Below are positions 1-13,900 of a stretch of DNA of 64,000 nucleotides, piece by piece (position 1 is the first letter of the stretch; each line of letters opens with the position of its first letter). A program made the position numbers and the translations under genes. Below the pieces are notes generated by a model. It saw only the letters and a list, made by a program, of their open reading frames with translations, searched no databases and was not told where the DNA came from. This stretch comes from Apostichopus japonicus (taxonomy: Eukaryota > Echinodermata > Holothuroidea > Aspidochirotida > Stichopodidae): positions 389,501-453,500 of the forward strand of contig NC_092570.1 in the NCBI RefSeq assembly GCF_037975245.1, read 5' to 3'.

Positions 1-275
1 ATAAAATATCTGGTCATAACACAAAGTGTGTTTTCTGTGTGTGTATTTTCACTCATGGGCTATTCTACTTATTAACCCCACAAGGATTTTTAGTTTACTT
101 CCACTCACCATATATTACTGTATCTTATTTAGCTTTGTGATAAAAAATTGATACAAATGAAGTTTTAAGTGCAATTTTCACAGAATGAATTTGTATTTAC
201 CTCATACTCTCACCAGAAATCACAAAACGAGACCAACTGAAGTAGCTGAATGTTTTGACCCTTGACCTTTGGACC
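1..275. other. Upstream flank of the first Ig-TIR gene
   Basis: AT-rich sequence with no gene recognised. A nuclear-receptor-like direct repeat with one-base spacing (TGACCC-T-TGACCT, positions 256-268; AGGTCA-A-GGGTCA on the other strand) lies just before the proposed start codon at 276, so it would fall in the promoter or 5' UTR. Confidence 0.4.
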
Positions 276-3200
276 ATGCTTATGATGCATTTGTGTGACT
301 TATTGGCCATTCTTGTCTATGGGCTGCATCACATGCCTACTGGATGGTGTCTTAATTGTACAGCATCAGAGGGCTTTGGTAAGTTGCCTGCCAGTGGCAG
401 ACAATAAGACACATGAAAGAGATATATTTACACAGCTGGTTGAAAACCATCTCAATATCTTGTTCCAAACTCTGGACTTAGAGTTGTTTGAATTTAACAA
501 AGGGCCTCAGGGGAGATTTTCACTTTGCTTACCGAGTCTCTCAACCCTTTTAAGAGATTGTTGTAATACTGTAATAAAACTCTTTTCATCATCTTTGTTG
601 GTACTTGATGCTTGGGTGGTATACATCAGGTCCGAAAATAATTCTTGGTACTGCAACAGAAACTTACAGCCTGTGCCACTAGTACAGTACAGTACTTGCT
701 TTACTGCCCTTAAAATACATGTATTTGTTATCGGCAGCAACAACTATACCATTCCCCTTTAGTCATGTTGTTGTATATGCCTTCATAACGATTTCAATCA
801 ATACACTTTGACTTTCTTAAATCAGACATCTGAGGATATAGATGCTATATTATAAGCAGGAAAACATTGATAGATTCCTGCCTGTCTTTATAGAGAAGTA
901 GATTTGGTCAAAACGTTTTGTATCCAAAGACAAATTTTACTGTGTGGTCGGATGTCAAGCAAAAAGCAAAGTGATGGAGTACAGTAACAGCTAGCGATTG
1001 GTAGGTACAGTAGCTTATGATATGTTTGCCTGAAGTTTGAGTGGTGGCATTTTAGAATCATAAAAAAGATGTTCCTTACTTTCCACTGACGATGGGATAT
1101 TTCTTACAGAAATATTAATTGTACTTCTATAGAAGAACATCAATTGGAATAATTCTGAGGCTGAGAGGAAAGCCATTTAAGGGCCCCAGCCAATATCAGC
1201 ACAATTGTGATACTCTTAAATAAAATTATTTTCCCATCAATTTATTCATTCATCTCGTCTGGGTATTTTGTCTTGAGGTGGAAAGGAGGTTGGATTTGTA
1301 TTTTACCACATCAATGGCAAACAGATGCTCTACGGGTCAATATATTGTATTATGTCATATCATATTACATCATGTTATACTATTCATCACTGCTTTTTCT
1401 AACATCAGTTTTAGGCCTCATGTTGTAACGTCAGGCCTCATCACACTTTTAATCATTCCACCTTCTATAAAAACATGATATTGTCAATTTTGTTCATAAA
1501 AGCATCATACCATTTTTTGATATCTATGGCTCTACAGGAGATAGAAAGGTAGAGTGGGACTATATAAATGAGGAATACATGCAATTTATGAGCACAAACA
1601 CTATACAATTACCTTGCTGCCCATTGGCATTACTGCAGTAGAATGTTTCATCAAAATGGTCTACCAGTCAAAAGCCGGCGCTATTTCCCATGATTAAAGC
1701 ACACAACAAGTATCTTGGACTCTCTTAAACTTTCCATCCAGCTTACCAACCTTCTATTCTCTTCCACATTTCTTTGCATCTGACTTCTCATCCAGGACCT
1801 TTAGAATTCTTTGACGGAGACTGCTGTAAGGACATAATTTGCCATACCCTGACTACCGAAGTTTTATGCATTTCTTGTTCAGCCACCAACCTTTGCTCAG
1901 TAAGATGGTTCAAAGATGATGAGCTGTTTACTCCGCCTAGTTTAGATGGGGCCGTCTACAGTAATGCTGATGGAAGTATACTTCAAATAGATCCCCAGAC
2001 TCCCAGTTTGTCCTACGTAGGGAAGTACACATGCAAAGTATGTAACAGAACACACACTGTGGAAAAGACATTCTATGTACAAGGTATAGAGGGTAAGTTC
2101 AAGTGAAATTTAGGATGATTTAGAATAACTTAAATGAAAGTAGTGCAACACACATCAGATGATTCAGTTACTTTCAAAAGCTAAGGAATGATCAAACATT
2201 TAGTTCATGCCTCACATAACTGCATCCTGACAACAAATGTAAATGTCAAGAACAGACTATATTGATTGCAAAATAATAATGAATAATATGCCAAATGAGC
2301 AAGTTGTTACATAAAACACAAATGATGAAGAATAAACATCCGTATCCGTGTCAGTGTATCCATGTCAGTATTTATTGCAAATAAATCTCATCAAGTGCAA
2401 AACTGCTGTATAAAATGTGTCTATGTATAGCAATTGTAGAGGTACTTCTTCAATGTTGTTATAGTAGTCAAGTCTTTTGACAATAGCTTATCTGTCTTGA
2501 TTTATGATGACAGAACCTCCATATACAGACCCCCCTTTAGAATGTCGGATCAGTAGCTGCAGTGACCAGCAGGAGAATTTGGGTGATAATGCTACCTTTG
2601 TCTGTTCATTCTGCGCCCAAGAGAAAACAAATGAGTTGAAGATGGACTGGCAGAAAATGGAGGATGGTAACTGGACATCTGTCACCGATTTAAACATCAC
2701 AGGAACTATGTTTACAACTTGGAAATCAAATGTCAGCCAAGAGCTATGGTAAGCAACTTGAAATATTATCCGATATTAAATGTAGCCAAATCCTTGTTAT
2801 TCTCAGCTTATAAGTCTTCATTCTGCAATAAGTAATCTGGAATTTACAAAACCAAATCTCTCCATCTCCAAAGTGTGAATTACAGATTTACAGCTTTTTT
2901 TCACGATTTCACTCTTTAACATGCAGTGTTTCAACCGTTTGTGCAGAGTTCTTTCTGGTTATTACTAATGTAACAATAAAAACTTATGGATCATACAGAT
3001 TGGTTACTTACGTGGAATCAACAAACCAGTCCAGTGCAACCAACCCTCTACAGCTCCTTCAAGGTAAGTATGGTATCCTTGTTCTTAGCATTATGTAACT
3101 ACAAAGATGTGGGAAAACATTCAAGTACTTTGAAACATTTATATTTAAGAAATCAAAGACATTTGCCACCTTATGCCATATCTATTCACAGTGATAACAG

Positions 3201-6200
3201 CTGGAGAACTGTGCGACCTTTAGGCCATTGACAGGATTCCAATTGAAACAACTGTTTATTATACCACCAAAACAAGACTATTTATTTGTGCTTTGATTTG
3301 TAATGGACTCTCATGGAACTCTCTTTTACCATTTATTACACAGAGAAGGCTAGTAATATTTAGCTGTGACAACATGCATGTTCAGCCCCACAAGTTTGGG
3401 CCAAAAGTCACAAGAATACAGCCTTTAGTTGTTGAAAGTTCTCTAAATAATGTCATTTTCCACAGATATCAATTAATGACAAATTGTCACTCTAAATTCT
3501 TTATAGTTAATTTTGGTATTACTGTTTATTTCTTCTTTATGTTTGCCAGGCCCTGGAGTTTCTGATGTGACCATAACAGTAGTCATTTCAATTGCTGGTG
3601 TTACAGTTGTAATATTGCTGATCATTCTCCTTTGGCATGCCATAAATCTTGAAGTTAGACTATTTCTCAAGGACAGATTTGGTACAGTGGAAGAAAAAGG
3701 TAAACTTGCACCTGTCAGTGATAAATAGATACATCTTCACAAGTATTGTGAAAAATATCAAATAAATCTCATTTTTATTATTTAACATTTGTATTAATAG
3801 ATGTATATTTATGTATTAACTTATAAAGGGAAAGTGCATTCAGCCACGCTGTACCAAAAAATAATAATAAGTACATACAGTACAAAAAGTTCATACAGTC
3901 CAGAAATGTCTAAATAAAATGCTTTCTTAAAGAGGTGAGTTTTTAATTCACGCTTGAATTGTTCAAAACTATGAATATTTTGAAGAAAATCAGGTAAGCT
4001 ATTGCAAGTCATTGGGCTGTGACGGGAAACGATCTGTCTTTAACTGTTTATTTTAGTTACTGGAATATGAAGGACAATGCCCAAGTCAGTAGATAAAGAA
4101 CGTAAACCTGGACGAGCTTTGCGAATATTGATAAGTTCTGTTAAGTAAGGAGGAGCTAGATCATGAAGACATTTGATTGGGAGCCAATTAGAGTGAGCAG
4201 AGAGATGTACACGAGAAAAGAAATAAAAAGATAAAAAGTCCTCATAAGCATTAAACCCAGATGAACATCAAACTTGTCCATGCATTCTAACATCAAATAA
4301 CATGTATCGTCGAAATCAACTCCAGATCTGCTCCAAATCAAAACTCCAAATATGTGTAACTTAATTTCATTAAAAGTTAATCAAATCCCTCATATCAGTA
4401 TTCCAGGCCTACAGCCTCATTTACATATTAAACCTTAGACTTCCCTTCCAGCTGATTGCAACTCTGTGAGGAATCAATTTTCCATACACTGTAGATCATT
4501 CGAAACCACCCATATCAGTCCCGGTAGTATTTTTGTATAGATGCTTTTAATTTTGAGAAATTACCATTTTATAATCGGTTAGTCAATTAAAGAATATATA
4601 GTCTAACACACAGATCAACTAAAAAAAAACTTGCAATCTCACCAAAACTGAGTAAACAACTCTTACATAATTATCTCTTCTCATCAGGTCAAAGAAGCCA
4701 CGATGCTTTTGTAGCATACGACAGCTCGTCAGAAGAAGACAGAGCTTTTGTTCTAGAATTCATCCGTCCTAAGTTAATGGCATGCGGCTACGTTGTTTAT
4801 GTGAAGGACATTGATGTAAATGGTGGTGCTTGTGAGTATCAGACAGAACAACTGAGAAAACGGTTGATTGTTCCAGTAATTACCACCAACTTGAAAGTAC
4901 CAACAGTTGTTAACAGTCTATTCTGAATATTCTGTTGTAAATAAGCATAATCAGTAGAACAATGATAAGTGATGGTGGTTAATTTAAGTGCTCCGATATG
5001 ATGATGATAAGATCTAGGAAATCATATTGTCACAATCCCATCAGAACTGCAATTATACAAGTCAAACTGAGTTTTAATATATTTCCGCACAATATAAATG
5101 GTGTGAAGGCTTTCACATGCAGCCCCCATATACAAATACTGTAATTAGACTGACGGACCAATATAGAGTACCAAACAAAGATTTGATACCAGGAAATTAA
5201 CTTTTGATAATACATGTTCAGTAAATGACATTGAAATTTGCATATATAGGAGAGTAAAGTTTTAGCATTCTTTATGTTTTTATTGAAGTCATTCCAGAGA
5301 ATGACACCTCTTTCTATAAAATGGTGACGAGATATTTACACTGGTGGTAAGATTCGAACACAAATTATTTAAAATATGTGTTGTACTTGTGATTATCTCA
5401 GTTTAACTGATTTTCAGAGTTGTGTGGTGACACATCTATACTGGAACATAGAGCATTTGTAAATATCAAATATATTCAATACTTTTAGATTCGAGAAAAG
5501 TAGTGTAGTGTGACAAAGGTACTCTAAGTGGTCAAGAATGGAATAGCTTTCTTTTATAAAATTACTGAATGATAACAACAAGTTTGGAAGAAGTTTCCCG
5601 AAGTAATTAGGACAACTTTGAGGTAATTAGGGAATCATAAACTGTTTTAAGACTCACCTAGTAGGACTGTCCCTGAGCTTTGTATGGTTTTGATCAAGAT
5701 CATTAATGATGTCAAATGTTGCTCATCTGAACCGAAATTTAACGAGGAAATAAGCTGCTGGTTATGGCTGTCTTTGTACCATTGATAAATCTGTTACAAG
5801 GCTTAAATATAGACAAACCTTACTTAATTAATGAATTATAGAGACAAACCTTACTTAATTAATGAATTATAGAGACAAACCTTACTTAATTAATGAATAG
5901 CAGAACTTCAAGGTTCCAGATTCTCTTACTGATCTCTAATGAATCTCTCAACAGCTTTTGCAGAAGAGATTTTAGAAGCAGTAGAAGTGAGCCTGCGTTG
6001 TGTGCTGGTAATCTCACCAACATTTATGTCCTCACGCCTGATGGGACTTCAAGTAAACGCTGCGTTGGACCAGATGACAGAGCATCAGACAAAGATTATA
6101 CCCATCCTCTTTGGAGATATCAAAGAGAAAAAGTGGCAACAAATCAAAGGCCTGTCAGCTCTCCTGGCCATCTTGAGATGTATTCACTACAAAGAAGGTA

Positions 6201-6328
6201 AAACCAACAGAAACAAATTTATGAAACGTCTTCTGCTACGCATGCCGAAAAGGTCCAAGCGAGAGCGCACCTCAGATATTCTGCTCAACTCAACGAGCGA
6301 CACCACCCCCCTGACTCCAGATTTATAG
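276..6328 (+). CDS. Ig-Ig-TM-TIR receptor, IL-1 receptor-like (copy A)
   Basis: Predicted single-pass surface receptor of the IL-1R/TIR family, signalling through a cytoplasmic TIR domain; the ligand is unknown. Exons: 276-378, 1796-2092, 2514-2748, 2927-3063, 3550-3699, 4688-4831, 5955-6328; total 1440 nt, 479 aa. Exon 1 gives a hydrophobic leader (34 codons, phase 1). Residues 36-133 form an Ig domain (Cys cluster, VRWFKDDE, GKYTC). Residues about 144-257 form a second, divergent Ig domain split over two exons. The transmembrane segment is about 264-286, followed by the juxtamembrane EVRLFLKDRFG. The TIR domain runs from about 309 (DAFVAY box 1) to about 460, with a box-3-like KFMKRLLLRMP. 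Box 2 has KDIDVNGG instead of the usual RDxxPG. A possible AATAAA lies at 6570. The start exon is the least certain part, but it is exactly the same length (103 nt) as exon 1 of the paralogue at 46275-52382. Confidence 0.85.
379..1795 (+). other. Intron 1 of Ig-TIR copy A
   Basis: Starts with the strong donor G|GTAAGT at 379 and ends with a pyrimidine-rich acceptor (CATCCAG) at 1795. The interior is AT-rich unique sequence. The longer open frames here (for example 295-762) overlap exon 1 in another frame and show no recognisable domain. Confidence 0.55.
3825..4255 (-). mobile_element. Non-LTR retrotransposon fragment (RT C-terminus), intronic
   Basis: The minus strand encodes remnants typical of the C-terminal end of CR1/L2/Jockey-like ORF2 proteins: NWLPIK, then LHDLAPPYLTELI, ARPGLRSLSTDLG and finally NSLPDFLQNIHSFEQFKREL with THLFKKAF. 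The blocks lie in the expected order, but stops, frameshifts and a deletion between NWLPIK and LHDLAPPY break the frame, so it is a dead 5'-truncated copy. It lies antisense inside intron 5 of Ig-TIR copy A, between the transmembrane and first TIR exons. The clade cannot be fixed from this piece. Confidence 0.75.
4832..5954 (+). other. Intron 6 of Ig-TIR copy A, with a 31-bp triplication
   Basis: Splits the TIR domain after the KDIDVNGGA segment (donor T|GTGAGT). It is AT-rich. Near the 3' end, positions 5811-5899 hold three near-perfect tandem copies of a 31-bp unit (core ACAAACCTTACTTAATTAAT), ending about 55 bp before the last exon, where the branch point would be expected. Confidence 0.6.
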
Positions 6329-9300
6329 CCAATGATTGATGAATCGATAAGAAAGGGCAGATCTGTAAGACTTGATCTTTGATTCATTTCTTGGTATGGC
6401 TAAAGAAGCTGTAAAGTGGTCCTCTGGATTCTATGTTAGACACACTCAGTTGACTTCAATCCTGACATCTTGTGTCATTTCCTTTCGGTGCTAACAGGTT
6501 TAAGAGAATCATGGTATAATAAGGTACTTTGTGTGCCCAATACTTAATGCCTTTGGCAAAGAGTGAACTAATAAATAGGCTAGGGGTGTGAAAGGCTGGA
6601 AATAATGACACATACTCAGGTTTGCAAGGACACACCAAAGAGACTGTATAATATCAAGAACTCTACTCAAACATGTGGGCTAGTTCCTTGCATACAATTA
6701 ATGACACAACAGTTTTGCATGGGCCTTATCTGAATCCAAGAAAGTGTATGGAACCTTATTGGCCTTACAACAGGACTCTGGGTTGGATTTATTCATGACA
6801 TAGCAGGTTTATGCATTATAAATTGATAACATCTGATATTGGCATTAGATATAAACGTGAATGTCTCTCAGTTTAATAGCACTCTTCTGCCATTGTGAGA
6901 ACAATTGAGACTTCGACCAACGTTTGCAAACAGTTTCGATGTCCCAACAGAATATGGTAACATATTATAATTTCCTTTTTGGCTAAATTGCTGTCACTTA
7001 GATATAAATGGTGCTTTAACTTGATACTGCCAATATTGCAGCAAGTTACTCATGTTTAGGGATTACTGAAATTGATGGAATGTCAGACAGTAATGCTGTA
7101 AATGTAATTGATAGGATGCTAGGAACAAAGCTATCATGTATGAATAGTAAACATGTTGTGTAATGTATATTTGGGTTGCACAGAAATATGTTTGTTCCAC
7201 TTACAAAAATGTTAATTTTGTCTAAGAACAGAGAAACTGTGTGGTTTGTATCAAAAGACAACAAAAGACTGCCAGAAACGAAAGACAACGAAGACTGAAA
7301 CAAAAAACTGAAACAAAAGACTGAAACAAAAGACTGCCAGTCAGTTTGAATACCCACACATTTTGTGATTTGTTTTGTGTTTTGCAGAAGTATAAATCAA
7401 TATATATGTTTCTTTTCTTACTGCATAAAATCAGTAATTATTTTTGGCAAGTTGGGGGAAGGGGGCAGCATGTGGCACCTAAATTAATTTGCTTTTGTTC
7501 AAGGGAAATTATACAGCTTTCGAGAAACCCATGTTAGAACACTTTGTGAAGTCTTTACGTCATAGATTTTGAACTTTGATTGCAGTTCCTGACGATGTGT
7601 CAATTTAAGGTAAAGCTTTCGACAGCGGGCTGGGATGGAGGGATAGGAATGTGAATCTGAATGTGAATTAGAAGGGCCCTATTGTTTCCTGTGGAGGTCA
7701 AATGTCATCTGAGGTAAAAAGTCTGAAAACCTTGTAAACATGATAACTCAAACCCAGTAAGGTGGATGAAATTCATATATAGTATGTGGATGCACCGTAA
7801 CTAGGGCAAGAACCAGATTGTTTTCTGCAGCGGTCAAAGGTCATTTTAGTTCACCAGATGCCAAAGTGTTTCGACAAGGAAGTTATTTACCTTTGCAATT
7901 TTGTCAAGTTATCTGGAACTCTTTTCTGATGAACTTGACTTTAGGACATATTTTCCTCAGTTGCTCAATCAATCAGGTGATTCCATATATATATACTATT
8001 ATATAGCCGAAGGAATCACAATGCCTATGCTACAAAGAAATATTTTATATCACACATATATACTTTATTTTCACTTGCATTTCTGTAACTTTTATATTTT
8101 TATACATTAGCGTGCACCAACGATATTATCAGAAAGCAAAAAGCATGTACAGTTAGATACATATTAAATATATAGTATATACATATATCATTCCATTATT
8201 GTTTATTACCTTGCCAATATTTTGTTAACATGTGCTTACTTATGTTTATATAGTACTTATTATGTCATTGCCAATATTGAATCAAATTCTTGCCATTGAA
8301 TAATGAATATGCATGATACGTGAGAAACTTATCATTTATTTAAATCAAAAAAGAATACAAAATCACTATTTGTTTAAGCTTAGATAACAATAAATACATT
8401 CTTATTTAGTTTATTCTATAGTTACAGATTAAATATCATTGTAATATTTGATATACTGTTTCAAAGTGTCACATTTGCTTTCCTCATTTTTTCTTCTTAT
8501 TTGTGTTATTTTAATCCATTTTTGCACCAAATTAAGTTTACAAAGAGTATCCTTCTGACAAACTTCTTGTATGTTAAGTTCCTTTTCAATAATTTTCCAG
8601 AAATTTGGTTTTGTTTTAAGTTGAACCTGTTAAGATCTCTGTTTTTTTTTTAACAGGTTGGAACTTGGTTGCATTCTGACCTAGCCATGTCATGCTCATG
8701 TAATTTGGTCCATCTTATTCCAAATTGTCAGAATTGTTTAATTTTAGAAAAAATAGTTTCTGTCCTCACCCTCCCCCACCCACCCCCCCCCCCTCCCCCG
8801 TCAGAAAAAGTATTCAGCTCCCCTAACAAGAAGTTATGCCAATGTTACCCCATATTGGTTGCTTCATCGTAGAAACCTACTATTTAAATCGATTGCAGAA
8901 TTTTGGTTTTGGTTTTGCGTTGATCAAAAGCCTTGCCTCCTATTTCATACTTTGTGAGGTTCTCTTGGACCTAGTCTTTCTGTAAATATTGTTGAGTATT
9001 TTCAAACCAGATTGTAAGTAAAACAGCCCAAGGTACCACTTTCATTTTGCATGCTAATCATTCGTAGTAAAAGACAGTACCAATCTTTCCTTTCTTTTAA
9101 TGTATTTCTTCCTTTTATTTTGGGGTTTTTAATCCATTATACCAAGTTCGTCTGTTGTCGTTCTATCTGAAATATTAACTTTCTGTAAATATTCTGTTGT
9201 AATACTCAAGACAAGTTAAGAAGTCTTTAAAGGGAAGGTGTATTCAATTAAAGAGCTAATAAAATGAAGTTGAAAGTAAGTTTGATTTGATCTTAGCATA

Positions 9301-10956
9301 ACTAGATACCTTTTTGTCACTATGGTAATGGTAGTATTAAAAAAAAATTAAATTGTAATTATTAGTGGTAACGCATTTTGAATTGACTCTTACCAATAAG
9401 ACGTTTATTACAATCAAGGCAGATTAACCTTTTGCAGTCATTATAGTTAACATTCCAATATATCTATTTTACAGTCAACCAATACTGCTAGCTGCCTCTA
9501 GACATACTAGAAATAACGAAAAATGGTGACTGTAATATACATTTATTAATAACAAAATATTTTTGGTGCTGTTGATGGGTCTTACAGTTATTTCATCGTT
9601 CTAAACATTGCGGTTAATATACATAGGGGAGCTGAAGTAATATACAGCATTTCATTCACTATGGAACGCCAAAATTGCTTTAGAAATGATTCATGCTAAA
9701 ACTGAATTGTTATTCTGCTTGCCTAATATTGACTGTGATGTCACAATTGATATCTGAGTTTATATGAAAGTTTGTTTTATCTTTCTGCACCCTCTAACAG
9801 GTTTTCGTTGCGATTGGGAGTAATGTTACAAAGTGTGATTAAGGTGACTAAACTGAGTGCGTACATCCAAGGACACTCTTCAAAATATTCATTTTAATTT
9901 CCTAGTCCGTTTTCCATTGTTCATTTTGCTTATAGATATGAAAGTTTAAAAAAGGGTTAATTCTGAGGTGACTAGTTCGAATCTCGCTCTAACCAAAATT
10001 TCTTTCCAAAAAGATGTCAAAGATGTAAAGGTTTTATCACTAAAACGTAGAAACTTAAGAAGTAAGATAACTAATGACATGCTACAAGGAAACAATTAAA
10101 ATGAAGTTAATGAAGTATAGCGTAATATATACACAAAAAGTGAATAAAAGTTAATGGTTAAAATTCACAATTCGTCATCACAATTTAAAAAAAATAACAG
10201 TGTAGAGAGCTATGCCTTGATGTTGAATTAATAATCAATGCTATGCAATAAAACAAATACACATGGTAGTTTATTACGTAATCAAAACCTCTGTCGTACT
10301 TTTCTGGTTGAGTGTCGTTAAGTCATGTGGAAGGGGGAATAATTAAAGGCCTGGGAAGAGTTAAGGGAAGAACAAGGGAGAGTTATTTCCAACCCTATAC
10401 GTGTTATAAGGTAAGTGGTATCTAACACCTGTGTATCAGCCGCCCATCCCCCCCCCCCCGAACCCCTTTTCTCTTCCATCCCTAGCCATGCCACCGAAAT
10501 GTGGGTCCCGAAATCTATTCGGTGGGTCGCAAGATTTCGAAAACAATATTAGACTTTTGAAGCTTGCCGACGGAAATCAATTACCGTAATTTTTTGAATA
10601 ACATTATAAGTCAGTGGTTTTCATGTATTCTTAGCATCGACTTTGAGAGGGTTGAATTCTATTCCGTGGTGGCAGTCAACTTCCTGTCAAAGTTTGATCA
10701 TAGATGAACATTTATTTGACATTGTAGCATGTTTTTTTCCTCTTGCTTCCAATGTAAATTACACACCATATATTATCCCTTGAATAAAACTATAAAAGGT
10801 GCGGATTGAAAAAAAAACTAAATCGAAAACACAAATTTGGAGTGTACATTCATTTCACTGAAGAAGATATTATCTGGTGGGTTTCCCATATTTGAAGTCT
10901 GCAGTCCCATTCCTCTTTTATATGTTAATTGTTATATTCTAATCGGTTCATTTCTA
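6329..10956. other. Convergent intergenic region / 3' UTRs
   Basis: About 4.6 kb of AT-rich sequence between the 3' ends of Ig-TIR copy A (+) and the SH3-SH2 adaptor (-). It contains a possible poly(A) signal for the receptor (AATAAA, 6570), a short AAAAGACTG repeat near 7280-7340, a C-rich tract at 8765-8800, and a small fold-back around 10488-10545 (CCACCGAA/TTCGGTGG). No coding exon or RNA gene was recognised. Confidence 0.5.
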
Positions 10957-13900
10957 CTAGTAAGCTAATTGCCTACACGGAATAGTAAGTAACAGATTTT
11001 TCTCTTTAGTCAGGCTGTTTTTCTTGTAGTAATCCAGCAGGGTCTCAATAGAAAGGAATGTCCGAGTTCGTCCGCAGGAAGATTCGATGTAGAAGCTGGA
11101 TTTATTTACTGCGATTGTAAATTTCCCTAATTGCTCCTGACATTTGACAAGTAAAGTCAAGTACTCTGGCTGTGGAATTCCAAGAGAAAGGAAACTTAAA
11201 ACAAAATGGGTTTGGGTGTTAATAAAAAATATTTGTATAGATTGGAGAAGGAAATACAATTTCTGTATTAGATAGATGCCTCACTTTATGGATAATAACA
11301 AGTAAAATCGTTGGGTTTGATAGAAAAAAAGTAAAACTTTCTGTTTTTAAACATTTAAGCAACAAAGAAAGTACAAGTGATTAAGAAGAAAAATGACTGG
11401 CACGTTAGAAATGAATGAACAAAAGGATATATACTGACTATCAAGCATGTATACTTACTGTAAAAGATATATACTTACTATATAGGATATTACTTACTAT
11501 AATGGATGTATACTTTATAAAGGATATATACATAAAGGATCTATACTTCTATAAAGGATATATACATACTATAAGGGATATACTTACTATAAAAGATATA
11601 TACTTACTATAAAGGATATATACTTACTTTATAGGAAATTACTTACTATAATGGATATATACTTTCTATAAAGGATATATACATACTATAAAGGATTATA
11701 CTTACTATAATGGATATATACTTACTATAAAGGATATATACATACTATAATGGATATATACTTACTATAAAGGATATATACTTTCTTTATAGGATATTAC
11801 TTACTATAATGGATATATACTTACTATATAGGATATTACTTACTATAATATGGATGTATACTTCTATAAAGGATATATACATACTATAAGGGATATACTT
11901 ACTATAAAGGATATATACTTACTTTATAGGATATTACTTACTATAATGGATATATACTTACTATAAAGGATATATACATACTATAATGGATATATACTTA
12001 CTATAAAGGATATATACATACTATAAAGGATATATACTTTCTTTATAGGATATTACTTACTATAATGAATATATACTTACTATAAAGGATATATACATAC
12101 TATAAGGGATATACTTACTATAATGGATATATACTTACTATAAAGGATATATACTTACTTTATAGGATATTACTTACTATAATGGATATATACTTACTAT
12201 AAAGGATATATACATACTATAATGGATATATACTTACTATAAAGGATATATACTTACTATAAAGGATATATACATACTATAAAGGATATATACTTACTAT
12301 AATGGATATATACATACTATAAAGGATATATACTTACTATAATGGATATATACTTACTATAATGGATATATACTTACTATAAAGGATATATACTTACTTT
12401 ATAGGATATTACTTACTATAATGGATATATACTTACTATAAAGGATATATACATACTATAATGGATATATACTTACTATAAAGGATATATACATACTATA
12501 AAGGATATATACTTTCTTTATAGGATATTACTTACTATAATGGATATATACTTACTATAAAGGATATATACATACTATAAGGGATATACTTACTATAATG
12601 GATATATACTTACTATAAAGGATATATACTTACTTTATAGGATATTACTTACTATAATGGATATATACTTACTATAAAGGATATATACATACTATAATGG
12701 ATATATACTTACTATAAAGGATATATACATACTATAAAGGATATATACTTACTATAAAGGATATATACATACTATAATGGATATATACTTACTATAAAGG
12801 ATATATACATACTATAAAGGATATATACATACTATAATGGATATATACTTACTATAAAGGATATATACATACTATAAAGGATATATACTTTCTTTATAGG
12901 ATATTACTTACTATAATGGATATATACTTACTATAAAGGATATATACTTACTATAAAGGATATATACATACTATAATGGATATATACTTACTATAAAGGA
13001 TATATACATACTATAAAGGATATATATACTTTCTTTATAGGATATTACTTACTATAATGGATATATACTTACTATATAGGATATTACTTACTATAATATG
13101 GATGTATACTTCTATAAAGGATATATACATACTATAAGGGATATACTTACTATAAAGGATATATACTTACTATAAAGGATATATACATACTATAATGGAT
13201 ATATACTTACTATAAAGGATATATACATACTATAAAGGATATATACTTACTTTATAGGATATTACTTACTATAATGGATATATAATTACTATAAGGGATA
13301 TATACTTACTTTAAGGGAAAATAAACTTACTATAAAGGATACTATAATTGATATATACTTACGTTATGCTTACTGGTTCTAATATAATATGCTCCAATGG
13401 GTGCGTTTAACAGTATTTCGGCCGAATTTCTGTCAGAATCTTGTTTCTTCACGAACCATTCTTTTTGCCAGAGGATAGGATCTGCTTTAGGCAGTATTTC
13501 ACAATTTTCTTTTGGTACCAGACCAATTTCACTCTCGGGATTTCTTGCGATATACATCTCATTTGGCTTTCCATGATTATAGAAGCCAATGACGTCCATG
13601 CGTTCTCCTCGCACAAGTGTCAATTGTCTGTATTCGTCAAAAACAAGTTCAGTTCCATGCAAGGGGAACAAATCAGCAGTGATTTCGATCACAAAGTGAA
13701 AACGATGCGTTGTCGGTGGATCTATGAAGAAGAAACATGAACAGTGAGTCATTTCGTGATGGATATAATTCTGAGTAAAATGTCAACTGCTGGAGTCTTT
13801 TTTTTTCTTCAAGTTGTTACAACTCTGATAAATTTCGCTGCTTATAATGATGTCGTAACTGATATCTATCCTATATTTTGATGTAATTGCATATCGTTCT

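Noticed and set aside
295-762. 155-codon open frame near the left edge
   Set aside because: Overlaps the proposed signal-peptide exon in another frame, has no recognised domain, and the exon model is supported by the matching 103-nt exon in copy B.
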